Shown piece by piece: positions 13,909 through 20,582 of a stretch of 37,531 nt of DNA. Positions within the stretch are counted from its first letter, which is position 1, and each line of letters begins with the position of its first letter. Location of the stretch: contig JAJRRU010000026.1 of assembly GCA_024279135.1 (NCBI GenBank), positions 1 through 37,531 on the forward strand. The letters are read 5' to 3'. The position numbers were made by a program, and so were the translations under genes. The notes under the pieces are model-generated. The model worked only from the letters and a program-made list of their open reading frames with translations, had not been told where the DNA came from and did not search any database. The DNA comes from Alphaproteobacteria bacterium (GTDB lineage Bacteria; Pseudomonadota; Alphaproteobacteria; Rhodospirillales; Casp-alpha2).

Positions 13909-15876
13909 ATGAGGGACTATTTTTCGAACAAAACATCCTTGTGCGGTGTGGTTTTGATGGCCTTTATGTTGAACGCCTGTGTGAGCGATGGCGACTTTAA
14001 CTTTATGCCGTCCGCTACTAAAACGTCAACAGACGCGAGGCCGCTCATTTATGCGTCCATCAATCCCGACAAGATCACCACGGACCCCAGACGACTGGCG
14101 GCCCAGGGGCTAAAAAGCCTTGATGAGGGCAAATTGGATGATGCTCTCAAATCCTTCAACCAGGCACTCAAGCTTAAAATGACGGACTCGACCCTTAATT
14201 TTCTGGCCGGGTTGACGTATCACTTGATGGCAGTAAAAGGTGATGATTCCAAATTTTTCCTTGCCGAAGAAGGCTATAAACTAGCCATCAAGTTTGATAA
14301 TTCCAACTGGTATGCTCGGTTCCAGTCGGGCCTGCTGGCGCTGGATCAAAGGAAGTTCGTTCAGGCCCAATCACATTTTTCAAAGGCCTTGATCTATAAC
14401 ACATCCGACCCAGACCTGCTCTACAGCATGTTGGTTGCGTCCTATTACGCGGGAGATATTACGACGAGTGCAGTCATGCGTGATCGCTTGAAGGAATTGG
14501 AACCCGACAGTTCGCGACTCCTGAAAGCTTCGGTTATGGCGTCCTCGGCACTTAATAATACGGACAAGGCAACGGCTTCTCTGGTGCAATTGGCGGCAAT
14601 CTCCGGACAGGGTAACCAGGTCGCTGCGCTGAAACGACGCATGGCCGATTGGCGGGCCTTTCACAAAAACAATATTCAATTGGCCCAAAGCTGGCAGGAA
14701 ACCATTGGCAGCAGTGCCGCGCCCGCTCCGGACCCCTCATCACCTTCGGCTGCGCCTGTAACGCCTGTTACTAAGGTTGATCCCGACGACCAGTCGAACT
14801 CTGATACAGATGTTGATTCAGACAACTCGGAACCAAGTTCTGATGTGGGCTCTGATACCTCGAATGCGTCAACGGATAGCGCGGAACCTCTCGTGATTGA
14901 CCCAAATGGTATGGTCATTGTCGATGTCACAATTATTCGCACACAGGATAATAGAACCACCGCCAAGGGTGTGAACCTGCTCAATGGATTATCCCTGCAA
15001 TTTGGCGATGAGAGCGGCACTGGTACGGCCGGTTTTTCCGCTATTGATACAATTTCAAAAACCATTGGGTCAAATACCAGGACCATCACGCGGGCCATTA
15101 ACATTCCGGCCATTACCTACAGCCTGAACATCGCTAATGTGAACGATACCCGAAACGAAATTCTCGCACGACCAACGCTGACGGCGACGAATGGGTCTGA
15201 ATCGAAATTCTTTTCCGGCGTTCATATTCAGGCCGCGGTCCTACCTTCGGGCGGCAGTGGCACGGGTGACTCCGTTACCTTTGACGATGAAGTTGGTGTC
15301 AAATTAAGCGTCACACCGACACTGCTGGATGACGGACGTGTGAAGCTGGACGTGACTGCCGAGCGTAAATTTCTGAATACACCGGATTCCAGCTATACCG
15401 GGTTCACTTCCAAGCTTGAATCGACGCGTACCACCGTCAGCGCGACGGTTGCAATGCACTTTGGCGAAACCCTGATCCTTAGCGGTTTGAGTGAGAAAGA
15501 GACTGAAAACATTAAGGATGGAGTGCCAATTCTTCAGGACATTCCACTTATTCAATATTTTTTCAGCCGTGAAACAACCAAGGATTTCACCAAGTCCGTG
15601 ATGATTTTACTGACGCCCAGGCAGCCCCAATACACTTTCAAAGAGGGCAAAACAACGGGGCCCAGGGTCGGGCAGAACCCGGCTTTAAGCGAGCTTCGTG
15701 ATCGTTATATGGACTGGTTTAACCCTTACTCGACGGCGGAAGCGATCTTCTATCATATGCAAGACAACCGGTTATATCGAGAGTTGCGTACGGGTGATGT
15801 ATCCCTCGAGCGCTGGGAGAATTATTCCGGTTTTCGTGACCGTTTGAAGGATGCTCTCGATTTTCTGTACTATTAA
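13909..15876 (+). CDS. TPR-secretin outer-membrane lipoprotein
   Basis: From ATG 13909 the product has 655 residues. A lipoprotein signal ends in FMLNAC (Cys24). TPR-like helical repeats follow at about 60-235 (LDEGKLDDALKSFNQALKL, FVQAQSHFSKALIYN). A low-complexity Asp/Ser/Pro linker spans about 270-330, a short N3-like segment (MVIVDVTIIR) comes next, and the secretin channel domain lies at about 400-575 (DEVGVKLSVTPTL, ETLILSGL, VPILQDIPLIQYFF, KSVMILLTPR). The usual N0-N2 domains are replaced by TPRs. Secretins form multimeric outer-membrane pores for type II/III secretion and type IV pili; no other such gene lies here. An in-frame GTG at 13867 is an alternative start, but the ATG gives the better signal peptide. 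It is followed after 11 bp by a second lipoprotein gene. Confidence 0.88.
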   Translation: MRDYFSNKTSLCGVVLMAFMLNACVSDGDFNFMPSATKTSTDARPLIYASINPDKITTDPRRLAAQGLKSLDEGKLDDALKSFNQALKLKMTDSTLNFLAGLTYHLMAVKGDDSKFFLAEEGYKLAIKFDNSNWYARFQSGLLALDQRKFVQAQSHFSKALIYNTSDPDLLYSMLVASYYAGDITTSAVMRDRLKELEPDSSRLLKASVMASSALNNTDKATASLVQLAAISGQGNQVAALKRRMADWRAFHKNNIQLAQSWQETIGSSAAPAPDPSSPSAAPVTPVTKVDPDDQSNSDTDVDSDNSEPSSDVGSDTSNASTDSAEPLVIDPNGMVIVDVTIIRTQDNRTTAKGVNLLNGLSLQFGDESGTGTAGFSAIDTISKTIGSNTRTITRAINIPAITYSLNIANVNDTRNEILARPTLTATNGSESKFFSGVHIQAAVLPSGGSGTGDSVTFDDEVGVKLSVTPTLLDDGRVKLDVTAERKFLNTPDSSYTGFTSKLESTRTTVSATVAMHFGETLILSGLSEKETENIKDGVPILQDIPLIQYFFSRETTKDFTKSVMILLTPRQPQYTFKEGKTTGPRVGQNPALSELRDRYMDWFNPYSTAEAIFYHMQDNRLYRELRTGDVSLERWENYSGFRDRLKDALDFLYY

Positions 15877-15887
15877 GGGTTAAGAAG

Positions 15888-16736
15888 ATGAACGCAATCA
15901 TGAGCTTCCGTTATCGCAAAGCGTTATCGCTAGTTTTGGCATGTGTCGTCTTGGCGTTAGCCGCATGTTCGGGGGGTAATCTGCATCGCGATCAGGTGTT
16001 GGCAGATGGGCATTGCTCGATGTGTGATCTTCGCGACATGGATTTGAGCGATACGGAACTTACAAGAGGTAATTTCAACGGTGCCTATATGTATGGTATC
16101 AGCTTTCGTAACAGTAAGCTCCAGATGGCGAGCCTGCAAAGTGCCGTCGCACCGTTAGGTAATTTCAGCGGCGCAGATCTCTCTGGCGCAAATTTTATTT
16201 CCGCAGACCTCGATAAAACAAATTTCGTCGGGGCTAACCTCAAGAATGCCACCCTTAAGTACGCAACGGCGCGAGGGGCAAATTTCTCGGCGGCGAACTT
16301 AAATAACGCCAAGGCATCGGGTGTCGATATGAGCGGAACAGATTTTCGCAATGTTACCGGTCTCGGTATTGAGCTTCAAAATTCCAATCTTCGTTCCACA
16401 AATTTCAGGAAAGCCGTCCTTACAAACGGAAACCTCACAGGTGCGGATTTATCAGGCGCTAACCTGAGTGATACCGATTTAAGGGGTGCTGATATGTCAA
16501 ATGCAATCCTTGACGGTGCAGATTTAAGTGGAGCGAACCTTGAAAATGTAAATATGCTTGGTGCGAGCCTCAAAGGAGCAAACTTGAAAAGAGCTAATCT
16601 TACCAGGGCCGATTTACGTGAAACCAATTTTACCAAAGCCGACCTTTCAAAAGCAATTTTTGATGATACGCTGGTCGAAGGTATGAACACCTGCGGTGCA
16701 AAAATGTCGGATGGGAAAACCGACACCTGTAAATAG
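15888..16736 (+). CDS. Pentapeptide-repeat lipoprotein
   Basis: 282 residues. The signal peptide ends in the lipobox LAAC (Cys27). A CSMC motif (43-46) precedes an almost unbroken run of A(D/N)L/F-type pentapeptides from about 48 to 260, predicted to form a right-handed quadrilateral beta-helix of some ten coils. The C-terminus carries two more Cys (NTCGAK, DTCK). The start is ATG, 11 bp after the secretin stop, with GGGTTAAGAAG between them, so the two genes are almost certainly one operon. Pentapeptide helices are usually interaction scaffolds. Here an outer-membrane or periplasmic partner of the secretin is a reasonable inference; no enzymatic motif is seen. Confidence 0.88.
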   Translation: MNAIMSFRYRKALSLVLACVVLALAACSGGNLHRDQVLADGHCSMCDLRDMDLSDTELTRGNFNGAYMYGISFRNSKLQMASLQSAVAPLGNFSGADLSGANFISADLDKTNFVGANLKNATLKYATARGANFSAANLNNAKASGVDMSGTDFRNVTGLGIELQNSNLRSTNFRKAVLTNGNLTGADLSGANLSDTDLRGADMSNAILDGADLSGANLENVNMLGASLKGANLKRANLTRADLRETNFTKADLSKAIFDDTLVEGMNTCGAKMSDGKTDTCK

Positions 16737-16744
16737 AGGCCCCA

Positions 16745-17065
16745 GTCATACACCTGAACATCGCTCAGAAAATTTTTGGTATAGCCATTGTCGTCTTGGC
16801 TCTTATGCTCGCCCTTTTATTCGCCACCAATGTCACCCGGGTGCTGGTGCGCTCGGTCCGCGATCTTGTCACCGGGGCCGAGGCAATCGAGGCGGGCAAC
16901 CTGGACGCCGAAGTTCCCGTCACCACCTATGACGAAGTTGCCCGGCGGATGTCCTTGATCGCCTTGGCGGCACCCGTCTGTCTTGTCTGCGATTTCTGTC
17001 TCATCTTTATTCCCCTTCGGGTCATTGCGATGAACCAGAAATACTCTCTTATGCAATACCGCTAA
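16745..17065 (+). pseudogene. Remnant of a HAMP-domain membrane sensor or cyclase
   Basis: Reading in one frame gives HLNIAQKIFGIAIVVLALML, a first membrane segment, directly joined to VRSVRDLVTGAEAIEAGNL, DAEVPVTTYDEV, a HAMP-domain sequence. The periplasmic sensor domain normally between them is missing and the part after HAMP is unrelated (ARRMSLIALAAPVCLV...). The arrangement fits internal and C-terminal deletion of a gene like the HAMP-adenylate cyclases common in Rhodospirillales. There is no plausible start with a ribosome site, and a stop lies in frame at 16730-16732. It might be expressed as a short membrane peptide, but I favour a relic. Confidence 0.6.
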
Positions 17066-17190
17066 TCTGTCCCATAGGCGTTGACGTTAGACAGTTGAAA
17101 GTTAGAGTTTGCTTACTTATAAATTAGACAATTATCCGCGAATAGATGACTATCTGGAAATATCTAATCTATGATTACGGAAATCCAGAC

Positions 17191-18144
17191 ATGTCAACGG
17201 ATTCAGAAGAAACCACGGTTAATACTGTGCAAGTTTTACAAGACAGCGTGACTCCACGCCGTGGGTTTGCCATTTGTCTGATGATCGCCTGCTCTACGGT
17301 GATCAGTTTCGGCGGCCTGATTTTGCGCAACATAGAACAGGCTGATGCATGGCAAATAAATTTTTACCGCTCGGTCTCTCTGATTGGTGCGATTTTAGTT
17401 ATTCTCGTATTCCAGTATCGCGGACAGACGATCAGCCATATTCGCAAGATTGGCCGACCGGGGCTGCTTGGCGGGGCCATGCTGGCGGCTGCGGGTATCG
17501 CCTTCTTGCAGGCCCTGACCAATACCACAGTGGCCAACGCGCTTTTTACCATGAGCGCCATTCCCTTTATCACGGCCGGACTGGCGCGTGTTTTTCTGGG
17601 TGAATACCTACAAAAAATTACCATAATCACCATGGTTATCGCCGCGTTCGGAGTGTTCGTGATGATCTCCGACGGGGTCGGGGGTGGTTCTGTTTATGGC
17701 AATATCATGGCGCTGGTCACGGCGTTCTGTTTTTCCTGCTTTACGGTTATTGTCCGCTCTAACCGCGGGGTAGATATGCTGCCCACATTGCTTGTCTCGG
17801 GCATCATCATTGGCTCCTTGGCGTTCATCGTCAAAGCCGGTGATATGGGATTACCACTAAAGGATATTCTGCTCTGTTTTCTGTGGGGCGGGGTATTGTC
17901 AGGTTTTGCCAACTGGACGTTTATTGTTGCTACACGTCATCTGGTTGCCGCCGAAGTCACACTCTTCATGCTGCTGGAATTTGCCCTTGGCCCCATCTGG
18001 GTCTGGTTGTTTGTGAATGAGATACCGTCTTTCGGGACGCTCACCGGTGGCGCACTTGTCCTGGTCGCTGTGATTGTTCTGGCCAGTCATGAGTTGCGCC
18101 AGACAAAAAGATTCTTGAAGCGTGGCCGACCCACTCTGGGTTAG
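17191..18144 (+). CDS. DMT-superfamily permease (EamA domains)
   Basis: About 317 residues with some ten hydrophobic segments in two EamA halves (about residues 25-160 and 170-300). Family hallmarks include the first helix ending in FGGLILRNIEQADAWQINFYR, the GGAMLAAAGIAFLQALTNT segment, and FTMSAIPFITAGLARVFLGE at the end of the first half. DMT proteins export or exchange metabolites; the substrate cannot be read from sequence. ATG 17191, with GGAAA seven bases upstream, is preferred over ATG 17146, which has no ribosome site and would add 15 non-hydrophobic residues. It stands alone: the HAMP remnant lies upstream and the convergent oxidoreductase gene ends 87 bp downstream. Neither side of it shows a clear terminator. 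Confidence 0.85.
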   Translation: MSTDSEETTVNTVQVLQDSVTPRRGFAICLMIACSTVISFGGLILRNIEQADAWQINFYRSVSLIGAILVILVFQYRGQTISHIRKIGRPGLLGGAMLAAAGIAFLQALTNTTVANALFTMSAIPFITAGLARVFLGEYLQKITIITMVIAAFGVFVMISDGVGGGSVYGNIMALVTAFCFSCFTVIVRSNRGVDMLPTLLVSGIIIGSLAFIVKAGDMGLPLKDILLCFLWGGVLSGFANWTFIVATRHLVAAEVTLFMLLEFALGPIWVWLFVNEIPSFGTLTGGALVLVAVIVLASHELRQTKRFLKRGRPTLG

Positions 18145-18231
18145 TATCCGATCAAATAGGGTTCATTAATCTGGCATTAAATCATTTTCGCACATGTAGG
18201 CTTCCACCGGCATTCGGGCATAGCTTTCGCA

Positions 18232-20184
18232 TTAAATTTTTTGTGCAGCAATGAAACCCTCGTAAATAGCCTCTTCTGCAGAACGGGGGCTAAGACAATC
18301 GCCAATCAGGTGCGTTTCAATATCCATACCCTTTAAGGCAGTCTCCAGGGTTGTAACGGGTTTATGGCCTTGTGCCATGACCAGGGTATCAACACCTTCA
18401 CAGTAGATACCCTGTCCGCTGGCATTGTGATAAAAGTACACCGTATCCCCATCAGCACCAAACAGCCTTGCATATAGGATAACCTGTACACCGAGCTTGT
18501 GCATAACCCCGGCCCAATAGGTGCGAAGATACATTTGTAAATTCTTGCCCAACATTTCGCCATCAACCAATAGCCTTACGGAATGACCGTTTAGGGCCAG
18601 TTTTTCGGCCAATCCAACACCAACCCAGTCACACCGCCAGTCCGCAATAACCACGTTGGTGCCGGGATTAACCTGGTCGCGCAGAACCTGCCAGGCATCG
18701 ACAGCATGAACGTTATCAGCTATCTCGATGTCGGGTGTAAATGGGGTAGCTCCGGTCGCAATGATTACTGCATCCGGCTTTTCTATCTCTATCAAGGCCC
18801 GGTCAACGGTGGACCCGGTGCGGATTTCGACCCCGGCCTTGCGCATCTCGTAGCCTAGGTTTTCGATAATTTGACCAAATTCTGAACGGTTTGGCAGCAA
18901 TCGGGCCAATAAAGCCTGACCGCCCAATTGTGGGCTTTGTTCGCACAGGATCACACGATGGCCGCGTTCAGCCGCGACGGCTGCGGCCTTCATACCGCCC
19001 GGTCCGCCACCGGCTACAAGCACTGTACGGGATTTATTGGCCTTCGTGTGATTATCCAGAATAGTTTCCCGGCCACTGATCGGGTTCTGAATGCACGAAA
19101 TTCTGACCCCCATATGATAGTGGCCGATACACGCCTGGTTACAGCCGATGCAAGCACGGATGGCATCAATGTTTCCAGAGCGGGCTTTATTCGGCATATC
19201 GGGATCAGAAATCATGGCGCGGGTCATGCCACACATATGTGCCTGTCCGGCGGCCAGGACCTGTTCGGCCAATTGTGGCTGGTTGATCCGACCGGTAACC
19301 ATGATGGTTTTATTTATGACAGCCATGATGTGGCCAGCCTGTGGAGCGATATAGGCGTGTTCGACCTGCATCGGCGGAACAACGTGAATGGAGCCGCCCG
19401 GCCCCATCATGGAGCCTGCCGTTACATCTACAAAATCCAATTCATTTTCATCGTCCAGACGCGCACAAATTTTCAGCCATGCTGAGGCATCCAATCCATC
19501 CGGCTCGTGTTCATCGCAAGAAATTCTGAGGCCAATAATTTTCTCGGAACCAATAACCAGACGTGTTTCGGCGATACACTCGGCGATAAAACGAAATCGA
19601 TTCTCATCCGATCCACCATATTGATCCGTGCGCTGGTTGGTCTTCGGATTGAGGAATTGGGCCATGAGCATTCCGTGGCTGGAAACCAGTTCAACGCCAT
19701 CCAATCCGGCTTCTATCATACGGCGGGCAGCCTGGGCAAAAGCCTTGACCAGCGTTTGTATATAGTGGGTGCTCATAACCCGGGGCATACAGTGGAAGCG
19801 GTGATCGGGGACCAATGAGGGACCGTTGGGTACCATTAGCATGCCGTCGTGACTATAGGCGATACGACCACCGTGATTAATCTGGGCAAACACCTTGCAA
19901 CCATGTTTGTGAATCCCATCTGCTACAAGTTTGTAACCGGGTATACAGGCGTCCGTGCTGGAATCGATGTAATAACTGGCCGATACATCGTCGTGATAGG
20001 GGCGCGATGATTCCATAATGATCAGGCCCGCCCCGCCCCGCGCACGGGCTTCGTGATAGGCCGCCATTTCTTCACCCGGAACACCATTCTTTGCCAGAAT
20101 TGTCTGGTGTGAGGAAGAATAGATACGGTTGCGGATTTCCAACCCTCTAATTTCATGGGGTGTAAACAGATGCTTAAACAACAT
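18232..20184 (-). CDS. FMN/4Fe-4S/FAD oxidoreductase of the dienoyl-CoA reductase / trimethylamine dehydrogenase family
   Basis: 650 residues from ATG 20184, chosen because AGGAAAGAGG precedes it and MLFKHLFTP is the usual family start; an upstream in-frame ATG at 20250 would add 22 residues. The N-terminal TIM barrel (1-340) binds FMN. The 4Fe-4S motif is Cys345, Cys348, Cys352 and Cys364. The FAD/NAD(P)-binding half begins near 385 (VLVAGGGPGGMKAAA). The family includes FadH, trimethylamine/dimethylamine dehydrogenases and N-methylproline demethylases. The usual HGY at the barrel active site reads HGM (SSHGMLMAQFLNP), so the substrate is probably not that of FadH. It is a single-gene unit reading toward the DMT permease gene. 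Confidence 0.9.
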   Translation of the reverse strand: MLFKHLFTPHEIRGLEIRNRIYSSSHQTILAKNGVPGEEMAAYHEARARGGAGLIIMESSRPYHDDVSASYYIDSSTDACIPGYKLVADGIHKHGCKVFAQINHGGRIAYSHDGMLMVPNGPSLVPDHRFHCMPRVMSTHYIQTLVKAFAQAARRMIEAGLDGVELVSSHGMLMAQFLNPKTNQRTDQYGGSDENRFRFIAECIAETRLVIGSEKIIGLRISCDEHEPDGLDASAWLKICARLDDENELDFVDVTAGSMMGPGGSIHVVPPMQVEHAYIAPQAGHIMAVINKTIMVTGRINQPQLAEQVLAAGQAHMCGMTRAMISDPDMPNKARSGNIDAIRACIGCNQACIGHYHMGVRISCIQNPISGRETILDNHTKANKSRTVLVAGGGPGGMKAAAVAAERGHRVILCEQSPQLGGQALLARLLPNRSEFGQIIENLGYEMRKAGVEIRTGSTVDRALIEIEKPDAVIIATGATPFTPDIEIADNVHAVDAWQVLRDQVNPGTNVVIADWRCDWVGVGLAEKLALNGHSVRLLVDGEMLGKNLQMYLRTYWAGVMHKLGVQVILYARLFGADGDTVYFYHNASGQGIYCEGVDTLVMAQGHKPVTTLETALKGMDIETHLIGDCLSPRSAEEAIYEGFIAAQKI

Positions 20185-20274
20185 AGCCTCTTTCCTGACA
20201 GAGTAAGTATCGTTGTGCATTATTGAGCGCCGAGAGACCTTGTTATGCAATACTTAATTGGGTGAACCTCGATT

Positions 20275-20502
20275 TTATGCGGAGACCAAGACAGTCGCGG
20301 TTGTATTGTCCGGTACGTCTGTTAACGCCATTATCGCCGCAAAGACAGGCAGCCCAATAAAGACACCACCGCCCACACCGAACAGCCAGAAACTCTTCCA
20401 CAACGCTATTTTACCTTGCCACAATCGGATGACCATTGGACCGTGCCTTGCTTTGTTTGCAAGTATATCGCTTGTTTTTACGGTTTTGAAAGCATAGTCC
20501 AT
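20275..20502 (-). CDS. Small membrane protein, possibly truncated
   Basis: 75 residues. A basic N-terminus contains LWQGKIALWKSFWLFGVGGG, then one strong membrane span (VFIGLPVFAAIMAL) and a short polar tail ending TVLVSA. The W.G...LWK.FWL.G motif is typical of the start of longer small integral membrane proteins with two or three spans. The single span and abrupt stop suggest 3' truncation, although a genuine short form is possible. It lies 90 bp upstream of the oxidoreductase start on the same strand and is divergent from the transferase fusion. No function can be assigned. Confidence 0.5.
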   Translation of the reverse strand: MDYAFKTVKTSDILANKARHGPMVIRLWQGKIALWKSFWLFGVGGGVFIGLPVFAAIMALTDVPDNTTATVLVSA

Positions 20503-20582
20503 TTATTACCCAAATGGTCTGGTTAGGCCGATTGGTAAGCGGCTATACTTGGATTTAGTTCTATTCAAAAGGTTGGAATCAC

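Noticed and set aside
13909-16736. Complete type II secretion or type IV pilus locus
   Set aside because: Only a secretin is present; no ATPase, inner-membrane platform, prepilin or peptidase gene lies in the window.
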